DNA from: Medicago truncatula
Taxonomy: Eukaryota; Streptophyta; Magnoliopsida; Fabales; Fabaceae
Assembly (NCBI RefSeq): GCF_003473485.1
Contig: NC_053048.1
Location: 48,481,755 to 48,545,754 of the forward strand
DNA: 64,000 nt
Direction of reading: 5' to 3'
Positions 33,678-46,900 of this stretch are shown here, in pieces. Every line of letters begins with the position of its first letter. Position 1 is the first letter of the stretch. A model generated the notes under the pieces. The model made no database searches. It was given only the letters and a program-made list of their open reading frames with translations, and was not told where the DNA came from. The position numbers and the translations under genes are program-made.

Positions 33678-33685
33678 TTCGAGAA
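33678..33685 (+). promoter_or_regulatory. Possible heat-shock element core
   Basis: TTCGAGAA fits the TTCnnGAA unit of a heat-shock element, 125-132 bp upstream of the ATG at 33810. A TATA-like aaatatat follows near 33706. The match is short and could occur by chance. Confidence 0.35.
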
Positions 33686-33809
33686 AAAATTTACTTGCTT
33701 CCTTCAAATATATCTCTCTCCCTCTCTCTTTGCCCTAATCACTCTACACCCAACCAATCAACAATCTGCCGCAATCAAGCTCTTTCTCTTCTAAACCTTT
33801 TCAATCTTA

Positions 33810-34535
33810 ATGGCCTCTTCCCTTTCAGTCAAGCGTTTTCTCTCCTCCGGCCTTCTCTCAAACTCTCTTCTTCGTCCCGCCGCCTCTTCCGCCTCCCGCT
33901 CATTCAACACCAGCGCCATGCGCCAGTACGATGAACTCTTCGATGACAGCAACATCATGGACGCTGTTTGTCGCCCTTCCTTTTCTGGTACTTGTTATCA
34001 CTTGTAAAATTGTTTCATTCTAACCCTAACAAAAATATAACTATTCAATTTCAATCTATATTTTGATTAACAAATACTTAACTTTATTTTTCTTTCCTGT
34101 TTTATTTTTTAGATGTGTTCGATCCGTTTTCTTCTACTAGGAGCTTGAACCATGTCCTTAACATGGTGGATCAATCAATTAACAATCCGTTCCTCTCTGC
34201 TTCACGTGGAATCGGAGCAAGTGGAGTTCGACGCGGCTGGGATGCGAGAGACAAAGGATTCTCTCCTTCTTCGTTTGGATACGCCTGGACTTGGTAAGGA
34301 AGATGTGAAGATCTCTGTTGAACAAAACACTCTTACCATTAAAGGAGAAGGTGCTAAGGAAAGTGAGGAAGTTGAAGAAGGTGGTCGTAAATTCTCTAGC
34401 AGAATTGATTTACCTGAAAAGCTTTACAAGATTGATCAGATTAAAGCTGAGATGAAAAATGGTGTGCTTAAGGTTATTGTACCTAAAATGAAGAAAGAGG
34501 AAATGAATAATGTGGTTAATGTCAAGGTCGAATAG
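33810..34535 (+). pseudogene. Mitochondrial small heat-shock protein (HSP22/23 type) with frameshift
   Basis: Exon 1 (33810-33987) encodes a Ser/Arg-rich, presumably mitochondrial presequence and FDDSNIMDAVCRPSF; exon 2 (34113-34535) begins DVFDPFSSTRSLNHVLNMVD. The intron position fits organellar small heat-shock genes. In exon 2 the frame changes at about 34246-34251: RRGWDAR is in the first frame, but ETKDSLLLRLDTPGLGKEDV onward, the whole alpha-crystallin domain to NNVVNVKVE, is in the +1 frame. The site GCGAGAGACAAAG looks like loss of one AG from a GAGAGAGAC tract. Read literally the product is about 120 residues and has no chaperone domain. Otherwise the gene looks fresh, so sequencing error, a recent allele or a real pseudogene are all possible. 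Confidence 0.8.
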
Positions 34536-37091
34536 GATAAGTTTTTTTTTTTTTTTTTTTTGTTAGGGTTTTTTTAAGGCTTTTCTTTTTTCGTTTGTTA
34601 TTTGCATTAGTTGATGGATCTTTGATGGTGAGTGGTGTTGATGTGTTAAGTTTTGACACTTAAACTTTTCATCGTAATAATTACTTGAAAAGCAATGAAC
34701 TGGTCTGTTCATGAACTTTCATTTTGATTGAAGCTAATATGATATTTGATTCCCTTTTGAAGAACGTGACATGTACATGATGCTATTGCAATTATGGTCA
34801 TAGTTTTTGTGAATTTCCAAAATATAAATTTGGAAAATTGCTTTTTGTTAGGTTAAAAAGATGTAACTTCGTCTGCTTTACACGATGTTTCAAAAGATGT
34901 TGTTTGGGGTTTGCTGGTTTTATTCTTGCGTGACATTTATTTGCATCAGATTGACATAAACTAGTGGGGCAAATCGAATCCAATGCTTGTCTGTTCACAT
35001 AAGTTTTGGAATTTATTTGTGCAACCATCATCATGTGTCATTTTATTCTTGTTTAAGTATTTGCAGTGATCCCCCAACACATGTTATGAATTTTACTTAT
35101 GGATTTTATTTTTCAGTCAGTTTTGTTCCAAATATATTTGTAACGGATAGTAAAATTGACACTCTGAATTTTAGGTTTAAAAAGATTCACAAGATCATTA
35201 CAAGTTAACTTTTGAAAATAGGGAAGTACAGATAGAAGATGATAAGCAAATTGTTCAATGAAAAATTAAATGCTTAAATATGTTTTTTATACTCATAAAA
35301 TTAAAATCCTTTAAATTTAATCCTTACTTAACGTTAATAGTTTTTTTAGTCCCAATAAAAAAAATTACATTCAGTTTTAGTCCCTACTAAATTCAAATTT
35401 GTTGAATTATGCTTACACTTTTAAGTTCTTGAACAATTTTTTTTAGACATATTAAGAACATTAGTAAAGTTCCTCTCCAAATAATTAGCTCAAAATTTGA
35501 TTTCTACGTCCTGATTTTTGTGACTTTTATCTTGACCTTTTTTTTTGTCAAGATTTTATCTTGAACTTTTGTCGTTTTAAAAAATATTTAATTTATCTCA
35601 TGTTTAAAAAAATTAAATTTTAGTAAATGAACCTCTTTTATAGAGTAGTACTAATATTTAAAAGAGAAAAGGAAATGATCTCATCAATATTCTATATATG
35701 TTCTTTTCCAATCATTGTTCTCTTTTATATAATGTTCAAGAAATATTTTTTGTTACTTTTATCCCTAGATCAAGTGACATGTCCTTTTTCACACTAATCA
35801 ATTTATCAATTCAAAACCTGACAATGTGAAAATGTCATTTGTACTTATGATTTGATGATTTGATGCAAGATAAATGTTTATTGTAAAGATAAAGATATCA
35901 TTCATATTACCTCATTTATTCAAAAAAATAATCATATTACCTCATATCAATTAATTAAAGTATTATAAAATCAATTTATATATATAAAAAAAAAAGTATT
36001 CAAAATCAGAATTAAATTGAAGTGTTTAGAGTAATACACAATTTTAATGAAGCAAACAAGATCTTTGCGACTTGAGACCTACTTCTTCGAGACTTTGATG
36101 AAGGAAAATTAATTTTAGGTTCAAGGACACAGGTTCGCTTTTCCTTTTATATATATTCAAATTTATTGTAAACGTTGGTTGCTCCATACTTTATAGGTTC
36201 AAGGACACAACAATTATTTATTAGAAAGTTATATATTTAATACAAAATATATAAGTATGCAAAGTTACTATTTTAAACTTTTTAACATGTGCAATTTTCC
36301 CCAAAAGGAAAAATCTACACGATGATAAGATGAATTCCGTGCTCTAGCTTGATATGATAGAATTTTAGCCGGATTATGCATGAGAGTGACTCGGGACTGC
36401 TCACCCCGACCGATTCGTAAAATCAACTCAGATAATTTGTATGATGCACGCTAACATTATAAGAAAAACTGAATATGACTTGACTGGTCAATCCCATACT
36501 ATTTACAGACTGTTAGTTATCATAGTTTCCCCCAAGATCACTATCACCCAAGGATAGGTGGAACTCACTGATACCTTATGTCTCATCCCAATCCATTTAT
36601 TTTCTTTTCAGATAAACAGGTTGCGCATGAGAAGGGTAAGCAGAAGGAAGCTGAACGATTTATGTATACATGTCTCATATTAGACTATTAGTTGTATTTC
36701 TTTATGTATTGTGTGCTCACTAGTCGGTACATAATTACTCAAACTTGGATTTACATTATGTATTGGATAGTGGTGCATTTGTATTCATATACAACTTATG
36801 TCATGTACTCGTCAGTTAGTAATTTTTATCAGATTAATGAGACTATGTATTGATGTAATTCATTCGGAGAAATCTTTTTTTATGTTGTAATTTTAATGTA
36901 TCTAGTACTAAGTTTAATATTCAACATAAATGAAATAGAATAGGAAAAAAGAATTTAATAAAGTTAGTAAAAAAAAAAAACTTAATAATTAAAAACGGAT
37001 GAAACATTTACAAATTTATTATAGAAAAAAAAAAATTCAAAATCATACATTGACTATAATAAACAGACTAATTAGTAATTACACAATTAAG
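34536..37091. other. AT-rich spacer
   Basis: No gene is seen. At 35270-35400 a partial, degenerate repeat of the CTTAAATATG and tttagtccc type is visible. The stretch 36300-36660 has a more even base composition (for example gggactgctcaccccgaccg) and may be an old retroelement remnant, but no domain is recognisable. Confidence 0.4.
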
Positions 37092-39283
37092 TTAAGTTAA
37101 ATAGTTAAGAAGCCAATCATTTCCATCAATGTATGAAACATTTATATAGGAGGTTGCTTCAAAATCCCTGAGTTGTCTTGCATAAGAGACTCTAGATGTA
37201 TAATTTGCTCCAAGTCCTATACAATGGTACTCCCCAAAGAAGACACTCCTGTGTTAACACAAAAAATAAACTTTGTGTCAATCATGTCTTAATATTAAAA
37301 AAATTAAACTAAAAAAATAAATAAGTAAAGAAATGGAGTAGTTACTAACCGGTCTCTAGATGGATCTCTCCAATCGTTCCATCCCTCAGCAGCTACGACA
37401 TCAGACATGTTTGTCGTTGAAAAAACCACTGTGGCAAATGCTCCCCAAGCTCTTCCAAGCCACACTTTTCCACTTCCAACGATGTTGCAATTCACAAAGG
37501 AAAATCCTGTTTCTTCCTTCAATGATTGTCGTCCATGAGCTGTGATAGATCCACCAATCCCATCCAAATCTTGTTTTGCTATACAGTTTATGGTACAATC
37601 CTGTTTCACAGCTTAACAAGTGATTTATTTGCAAATATTTTAATAACTAATTTGAATATTATCTTTTTTTTTCCTTTTAAATTAGTCTTTCTTCAAAGAT
37701 CTCTCAAATAATAGAATGGTGACTCAAGAGCACTTAAATGAATTGATAAAAATCTTTTTCAGGATAATATCATAAGTTCGAAACTAGTCATGGAAATGCA
37801 ACACCGTTAAATTTCTTGACACGTATTTTATTTAGCAACCAATTGAGTGACTAGATTATTTCGGTCTCCATAGAGACTAAATTTTATAAATGATCTTTAA
37901 ATTGATCGCTAAATAATTTTGTGATTGATTGAGGCCGATTTGTGAAAAGTCATTAAACCACTTGTTAATGTTGGTGATCAATTAAGTTACATGGACGTTT
38001 TGAGTCTAAATCCATCATGATAGTTTTTTGTATTACCTCATAAAATGATCTAGCATTTCCAAATATAAAATCAATGGATCCTTGAATGAAACATTCTTTA
38101 AAATAATGTCTTCCACTATCATCATTGAGTGTGTCCTGCGCACCATAGAAACCACATCCATAGAATGCGGCTTGATCACCGGTAACTCTCAGTGCCACTG
38201 CTTGTGCTCCAACCTCTCCTGGTGAAGGTGGAGGAGAAGTGTTCTGTTCTTTTCAAACAATCCAAATGAATAATTAAGATTTCACCATGTAAAAGTATAT
38301 GCAAATATGAATTAAGAATATCAAGGAAATTGCTTACCTTAAAGCTAATGTTGTAAGCAGTGAACTTTGAAGCAAAAACCGCAAACGAGTAGCTATAGGA
38401 AGTCCCTCCAGTGGAATTTGCAGTGTCATTCCATTCTATGATTGTATCAAGATAGCCTTGACCTTGTAGTATTATGTTTGTTTTGTTGGCTTGGACCACT
38501 ACCTTTTCTCTAAAGATTCAACAAATATTTGGAGTGATTATTATGACACTACCTTTTCTCTAAAAAAAAACGAACCACATTTTAAAATCTTAGCACGTCA
38601 TAATATTAATTCTTAGAAATATGTTTATGTTATGTTCATATGGCAAAATATGAGTAAAGGTCAGTAAACTTTAAACATATAATTCTTAAATTCATAATTA
38701 TTAAACATGGACGGTGTACCTCGGTATATACAATTGAAAACACTAGTTAGTAGTTAGTTATGTGTTTTTTGTTAAATATTGATGGAATTCTATTGAATAA
38801 TGATTAAATATTGAGAAATGTTATTAAAATTAAATAAATATCGGGAAAAGCATAAAAACAAATAATGACCAACCTGTATGTACCAGAATTGATTATAATA
38901 AGGGTTGTATTAAAACTAGATTCAGGAACGGCATCAATCGCTTTCTGCACGCTGCTAAAGTTAGCACGACCATTTAAGTCGACTGTGAAAGTGATGGTCG
39001 CATTATAGTCTAAAATTAGTTGTGAAGCCCGTTTGGCCTCGTCACATTTTTCCTTATGCCTCATCCAATGATGATGTCTCGTACTCGCAATACTTGTTAT
39101 CAACAAAGACACAAAATCTTGAGCACCACGTAGCTTTATTATCTTGCTTAATAAACTATCTAGAGAACTACTGGTGGCAGTGTTAGAGGTGTTTGAAGGT
39201 GGTGTGGTGTAATGAACAATGATGATAGAAAAGAGAAGGATGGCAAAACCAGAAAGCCAAAAGAGGGTTCTGTTGAATTTCAT
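37092..39283 (-). CDS. Type II pectinesterase (pectin methylesterase), five exons
   Basis: Carbohydrate esterase family 8 enzyme that removes methyl groups from wall homogalacturonan. Exons by GT-AG sites in consistent phase: 39283-38874, 38509-38338, 38243-38037, 37600-37350 and 37248-37092, together 398 codons plus stop without interruption. Residues 8-27 form a membrane anchor or signal peptide. There is no inhibitor-like PRO region, hence type II. Conserved motifs in order: GTYRE (exon 1/2 junction), [23 protein letters not shown] with catalytic Gln218 and Asp231, GSIDFIFGN with Asp252, and LGRAW with Arg313 and Trp315 (LGRPW in most relatives). It is the intact member of a family with broken copies at 4125 and 29099. 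Likely secreted. The substrate pattern and tissue are unknown. Confidence 0.9.
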
Positions 39284-39382
39284 GTTTTTGTTGGATGAAT
39301 TGGTTAGTATATGTTTGTATTTTGGGCTAAGAAATGAGTTTTGGGTAGAGGGAGGGGATGATGCATGGAGTAGTGACTAATG

Positions 39383-39390
39383 CTTTTATA
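39383..39390 (-). promoter_or_regulatory. TATA box of the pectinesterase gene
   Basis: On the - strand the bases read TATAAAAG, 100 bp upstream of the start codon at 39283. Spacing and sequence fit a plant TATA box. Confidence 0.5.
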
Positions 39391-40810
39391 ATGTGCATGT
39401 GAAAAGGGTATATGTGTATTTGTGTGATAGTGATGCATGATTGGAGTAGGAGGTAAGAAATGTATTGAGGAGTCTTTATTGCAAAATGACGGCTTTTAAA
39501 AGCATTATGGATCAATGAAAAATGATGAATTTTGGTGGTAAGACAAAGATATGTTGAAGTTAATTAGAGATTGGAAGATGGACACGTTAAGTAACCGCAG
39601 AAAGATTGAAATTAGAAAAAGGTTTAGATAACTAAATGAAAGTTTTTTTTATTGTCGTTTGTTTTTGGGGTGGTGGGGGTGGGACTTTTTTTATCAACAT
39701 TTTATTAATTAATGTTTCAATTTAATTAGAGAATGAAATTGGATTCTTACCTTCTAATGAACCATGTGTTCAGTTCTATTACACGAACTTTGAATTGAAT
39801 CCACTACACCGCCTACACTAGACACGATGTATGGACACAAGATATCTAAGCAAACTCGAACAGGCAATGCCAATTTTCTTACGCATAAACTTATTGGTAG
39901 GAATATTGCTTGACATTAATAATAGTAATAAAGCTGAGTTTAATACTTAAGAGTGACTCATTCCTGCATTTTATGGGGCTAAATCGTAAAAGTGTCAAGA
40001 TATTTTTGGGTCAAGAAGTGTAACGAATTTTAATCGATATGATTAATGAGGATATCAAGAGGGTATTTTATTTTTGAAAACATACTACCATCATGAACAA
40101 ACCCTTAGATATATCTATTAGTTCAACAGCCAATTATTACTAGCAACCTCGGTGACTTTTAACCTAGTGTCCTAACAAGTCAATTACATATCCAAGTATT
40201 GTACCAAAAATTATGCTACCAACACAAGAACACACTCTTTTCAACGCATTCTTTAATTGGTGGAATTTTAAATGGGTTCCACTAAAATTATGTGGAGCCA
40301 ATATGATTTACTAAGTGGTAACAGACCATTACCGTTTATACCAAACAACTTTCCCTTGTACATATTGAAAGAAAATTTTCAGGATTTGAGCCCCCCCGCA
40401 AGCTTCTGGCTGATGAATGAGGACGGTGCTACGTTGGTAAAACTCTTTCGCCGGCTGATCCCACAAAAAGATGACCACGGTCTACCACTTTCTTGCTCTA
40501 TGCAATTCATGAATTAAAACAAATACTAATATGCTTTGTCAAAATTCTAAATCATTAAAGAAATCGATGCTCCAACACATAAAACTGCACTAGAATATTA
40601 GTAATAATGTTACACCATGAAATTTCTGCTGTGGCCAACAATGAACTAGTAGAGCCTGATATATTTTGAAGCACTCATCCAAGATCAATAACATGTGTTC
40701 TATTAAAACTATAATTTACATAGAAACGATGGGATCATAAATGTTAAAACAATCGGCAAGAACCTGTCCAATAATGGCTTCGAGTAGCTAACTAACAGTC
40801 TATATACACA
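39391..40810. other. Spacer between convergent/tandem - strand genes
   Basis: No gene can be supported. A frame at 40272-40517 has mixed codons (for example SPPASFWLMNEDGATLVKLF) but no domain that I recognise; it could be a relic. Confidence 0.4.
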
Positions 40811-40956
40811 AACATCTGAAAGGAAAAAAGGAGGCTAGAAAGCTAGGGGGTTCCCCTTTCACAACTGACTTTATAAATAAAAAAACATCTGAAAGGAAAA
40901 AAGGAGGCTAGAAAGCTAGGGGGTTCCCCTTTCACAATTGACTTTATAAATAAAAA
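40811..40956. repeat. 73-bp direct duplication in the PHD gene 3' UTR
   Basis: Two adjacent units, 40811-40883 and 40884-40956, each begin aacatctgaaaggaaaaaag and contain ctagggggttcccctttcac. By eye they differ at a single base plus the A-run. They sit immediately after the stop codon (40961) of the gene on the - strand. Confidence 0.85.
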
Positions 40957-40960
40957 ATTA

Positions 40961-43900
40961 TCAGGGATGATTATTGATGACTCGACATGGAGGTACCATT
41001 TTATGAAGCATATTTGTCCCTTGGAAGGTCACAAACTGATTGCAGTTCCTTCTGTAGTTGGCAAGCTGCAGGACAAGCGAAAACTCAATATTTCAAGTTG
41101 GAGGCGAGATGTTATGACAAGTAATTCCGGTAATGAATTATCCCCCAGAAACATAATTAAAACCCAACTTCAAAAAATGCTAGACTGAAAAGTGGAAAAA
41201 ATTTCAATATCTACCACCTGGAAAGCAGTAAAACAAATTTTATACCTCGTCTGGTTTAATCTTGCTAAACCCAAATTTATCTGTCCATATGGATTGTGCT
41301 TCTTCTGCAGCTGGTAGCACAAGGTTCTTTACTTTCATGAAAGCCAAGAGCCTCTCGATGCAAGAGAATAGTGCTTGGAAGTAGCCCTGTTTGAACCAAA
41401 CGAATATAATTATAAGTAACGCAATACCACCATGTCATCACCACAAGTGACCACAATACATAGCAAATCTATCAAAATCTCAGCATAGAGATTCAATTAA
41501 ATAGAGAAAAGCATATCGTGAAAGTGAGGCTGACAACCAGTAATTTCTCACCTTCCCATGTTGACTGTTACTTGTTGCCACTAAAGGAAGTTCAGCAATA
41601 TCTGTACCGAAGATTCGAAGCATGCCCGCAGATACCACGGATGAACTTCAATATTAAAGAAGCAAACTGTAAATAGTACTGTAGTTTTTAAGTATCAAAT
41701 AATAAACATTGAAGACAGAGAACCACTTCTTACTTGACTATTAGTAATGCACAATACATTCCTCCAAACTCTTGACCCCGCACACTCTTTCTGTATGAGG
41801 GATACATCAATTGAGACAAAGGTAGAGAATAAAAATTGAAGAGAAAAATGGGACAAAACAAATGCTTTAAACGTAGTTTCTAACCCATAAACCATTGCTC
41901 GAATAAGGTCACGCCCGCTAACTGCATCAACTATAGGATCGAAGCATTCCTGAAGCAACGGAAGTTTAAATCACAAATCCAATTATTGAAAAATTAAATA
42001 AAGCAAGACATATATATAAAGCTCATAAGTACAGTGAAAATCCACAACAACAACAAAGTCTTATCCCACAGAGTGTGGTCGGCCCTACATAGACAAATGA
42101 TGCTATAAAGTTCTATCATATATCATATCTCTATCCAACTCACTAATCTCTATATGTTTCTTAACAGTTTTTATCCTATAGTGTGGCTAGGTCTTCCTCA
42201 GCAGCATGATATCAAATAGTGTGATGGCCACCACTGAAATTTATGTTATAGAAATAATTTGTACTATGCATGAATGCAAAAAATAAAACATTATTACCTG
42301 TTAGTTAATTAATAAGGAATAATGTTTACAGACATTGTCTAGACAAATGTTTTGGAAATCGAACAAATGTTCAATGGTTCAACAGCGGTTGAACCGTAAC
42401 AGGTAGTAATTAAATGACATTTTTAAAAAAAAAAATATATTTAATAACGTATATCACATTTATATTTTATTAGTTCGCTAAATTACACTTCTGGTCCCAT
42501 AAGATTTCCCTTGGTCCCTTAAGATTTTTCGTTTCATTTTAGTCCCTTAAGCAACAAAGGTTAGACACTTAGGTCCCCTAAGTTTTTTTTGTTCCATTTT
42601 GATTCCTTAAGTTACACACATTAGAAACTATGAAAACCTTAAGAACAGAAACAGAACACAGGATAATAGCTGCTGAGAAGAGCACAAAATGCCAGGGATT
42701 GTCAGGAAATGACAAAATATGGTGAATCTCAAACCACAAAGGAAGGTCTGACAGATACCATAGGCCACGGAGGAATTTTCAGTATCACCAATGGCGACTG
42801 TTATTTGCCATGATTTTGAGTCGTGATTATGGCCACTTATTCAAAACATGGCATCATACACAACAAAGGGAGTAGTAGTTCTGGCAGATTCAACACACAC
42901 TGGTGGTGCTATGGAGTTCATTTACTGATTGCCCGATATATCGCATAGATTCCCCAAAAAAATGATTCATATATAATTTTTCCATACACCCATAATTTAG
43001 GTGACTTCTATTCCCGTAAACATGTACTTGTTTTGGGTTTTAGTACCTGCTGAAGTGCACATCATTTCAGTCTCTTTTTCTAAAAATGCTCACATTTGTT
43101 CCCTCTTTAGCTGGGTTGTATCAAATTATGTGGCACAGAGCACCACATCACGAGTGCCACATTTTTATTGCTAATGTTGATAACATTGCCATATATGATA
43201 CAAGGGAAAGTGTTCCCCGCCCTCTTGTTCTCACCTTCAATGACGGTTCCTAGCCTTATACTGAAACTGCAGAGGAATGGCTAAACTTGTAGATACCTGT
43301 TAAGAGTAAACTGTAGCTTAGTAATATTTTTCTATGACCAGTACTCTCATCCCGCTTGTATACTTGTAGTTATCAGTTTCCATTATTATGTTAGAAAATG
43401 CAGTTAATTAACTGCAGGAGGCAGGTTAGTAAGGATAGTTATATAACTTTTTGCAAGGTATAAGTCTTCAGATTTACAATGGCAGTAACATTTTTCATAA
43501 CTCAGTTTCAGATCAAACGCTATCTTTCCCTCTGAGTTTCTCTCAATTTTCTAAATTATTCATGGTATCAGAGCTGTGAAGAAAGAGGATGTCATAGAAT
43601 AGAAGACAACGAGTCGATATGTCGACTGTGTCCCTTTTATAAGACAGACCTGCACAGACAAACCTTTTGCAAGGTAATACAGCATACTTCTGGTATTTCC
43701 TAATTAAAGTGCCCAACAAATTTTCCATGACAAAGATGAATTCTCTTTTAAAATTTCGCATGGCCAATATATCCAAGACAAATAAGAATTTTTGGCATTA
43801 TTTTCCACTTTTTTACTATGAAGACAAGACAATTGTTAATTAGTTGACTTTGACTGCTGGCCCTGGGTGATCAAACTCTTTGAAGAAAATATAAATGGAA

Positions 43901-46900
43901 TTAAACCAAAAAGGGAATGCCGACATACTAACATAGATTATTTATGCATACATGATGCATCTTCACAATTTAATATTTTTCTCTTTTAACTATTTTTTAT
44001 TAATTTATACTCGTTAAATTTAACTAAATTTAAAAATAAAAAAACATTCATTCAATATGCAAGATTACTTGTTACTAACCAAAAAAAATGATATAAACAG
44101 ATAAAAGAGTAAGACAAAGAAGAGGAAGACAAAATTCAGAAAAGAATGTAAATTCCAAAGCAGCTCCATCATATGTTGGGAAACAAACATGGAAAACTAC
44201 CGCATTCCAAGAAAGAGGGAATAAAAAGGATTATAATGAATTGAGAAGGATGGGAAGAACTTACATGAAAGATAGAGACAGCCTCCAAAAGCAATGGTCT
44301 GGTTTCAGGAGACGCTTTTTTCCCACTAAGAAGCCTCCATCTCACATTAATATCGTTGATGGGATCCAATCCTTTTTCCTCTTGCTTTTTCTTTATAACA
44401 GCCAAGAGAGATTTAGGGAGTCTCTCAGCCCCTCTAACTAAAACATTCTCCAAAGTAGAATGTATTCTCGTGCAATCATTGCAACAAAGCCAGTTACCTT
44501 TTGGCAATTCCTGTAATTGGTCACATACATGTTCAGAAGACAAAAGAGAAAGTTGGTGCCTAAACTAATGTATCCATATATAAAGGTAGGGCAACAGCTG
44601 CACACCTTTAGAAATGTCATCTTGTGATCCCTCAAACAGCCAACATGATACTCCTTTTCACACTGCAGCAACAGTGGGGGCAACGTCAAGTTGGCTCAGT
44701 AAAACAATACAAATCCATAAGTAGATAATTCATATGTGCATCAATCACTAAACCATTATAAAAGAAAGAAAAAATAAACTCTATGTCATAGAGGATTTGT
44801 AGGGACATCAATACAAGAGTGCATACCTGATCACAGAGTATTATTGTGCGTGGACCAAAGCCAGATTTGCTGAAGTCAACACCCCTGTGTGTGCAAACAT
44901 TTCTCTTTAAATAGATATCTCATAAAAATCCCAAATATACAATATTGGTTTACAATTAACTAAATACAGAAGCACGTCCACATAGGGACAACTGCCAATA
45001 TGAAGTACAGTGAAGATAAAGTCCATAAAAATAAAATGGCTTCTAATCTTTACAATGTTACCTGCATAAAGCACATGCACTAAGCTCAGCATCAATGTCT
45101 TTGACTATGCGAATGCATCTCTTGGTGATTTGCTCAATAGGATCAACTCCTTCAACCCTTCCAGCAGCAAAAGCATTGACATTGTATGCGACAAACTTTT
45201 CCCTCTGGAACATGTTTTGGCAAAATTGACAGTACCAGTCACCACGTGGAATACTTGATAGAGATGCACACTCTGTACATTCCAAAAATCGGAACATAAA
45301 AGTTCACCGATGACTATCTTTCGATTTGTCAAATAAAGTAAATGTTGAAGTTATATGGTTAGCCTTTTAGGTTTGAGGGAGGAAAAGGAAAATTAGTAAT
45401 GATAAAATTATTGATATGGCATTAAGAAAATGTCCAATGTTATTACAAGTGACAAAGCAATAATCTTTATGTATACTAATACCAGACACCTATACACCTA
45501 TACAAGGAAACAAATTATGATAAATAATGAAATTTGAAAGCCAATCATAACTTTAAATCATCTCTTATGAATCATAGGAGATGATTTAAGATGTGCTAAA
45601 TCATATCTGAGACACTATCGAGATAAAAAGGGCAACTTAGTGCTATAAGGAAATAGTCCTAGCAAGGAGGTTGATTCCATAACTTGAACATGTGATTATC
45701 CCATTTTGGAAGCATTTAGATAATAAATCTAGTACACGTATCAAAAAATAAAAATTAATAAATCTAGTACAATACAACTGTAATGAGGTTTTTAAATTTG
45801 CCCAAGAAGGAAAAAATGTTTTACAAAAAATAAAATAGATAAATAATCATTTATCTTTGTCCTTCGCCATTTTTATTGGCAGGGAGTAGTACAGTACATG
45901 TGACAGTCCCAAAAAAGCATCTTACAATTTGGGAACCTGTGTTCCTGATCCTCATAATCCCTTGAGTTTTATTCTCAAAGAAGCAAGTACATTAGCATTA
46001 TAGGTGATACTCATTTAGAAACACTTGCATTACAAGTATCAACAACCTATGGTGATAATATCTTCATAGTTCTTGCTACAAAAGCAAATGGAAAAAAAAA
46101 GGAAAAATAATGGGGAAAAATAGATGATTCTGCATTTCACACAATGGTAGCAACGGACAAATAGATAATTTTCCCCATCATATATTTTATAATGTATATC
46201 TGACCTTTATGAAATGCTCTTGGGCATCCGTCACAAAGCAACAGATTTCCACCATCCCAACAAACAACACATAGATCATCATTGTCATTTGCAGAGTATT
46301 TTCGGTCTTTGGAGAGAGATATTGATAATTCATGAAGAGACACCCCATTTGATGTGTAAATGTATGCATAACTGCCCAAAAAATGTGCACTTCCAATAAA
46401 ATTCACAAGCTTGAACAACAACAAGTCAAATCATTGCTTAATATCCCTCCTAGGCTCCCACCACCCCAAGATAAAATAAAAGAAAAAAGACTCACGGTTT
46501 CTTGCGAGAGGCCCAGCCTGCATGGACCTCAAACTGTGAGGGGCTAATCTGCACAACATTAAATATTGAAAGAAAATTATGCACAATCTAATTATTCTCA
46601 GAGAATGCCTACAATTGTACAAGTTATGTGTTCGACTGGGGGATACCTCAGTGTTGCAGCATCTACAAACAATTCCAGAGCCTTTTTTGAAACCTTCAAG
46701 CAATTTCTGTCGATCAGAATATAACTGTCAGCAGCATAATAGACATACAATAACTGTTGCATCAAACACAAACAAACCTGTCCGCCAGCATAATAAGCTA
46801 ATTCACTTCCATCAGGCAATCCATTTTCCTCAAAAACTAACTTGTGCAACCGATTATCCCTTCAAAAGAATACAATGGATAAACAAATGAAGATTAACAT

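Noticed and set aside
40272..40517. 81-codon frame upstream (in + direction) of the PHD gene
   Set aside because: No recognisable motif, no supporting splice sites, and no similarity to neighbours.
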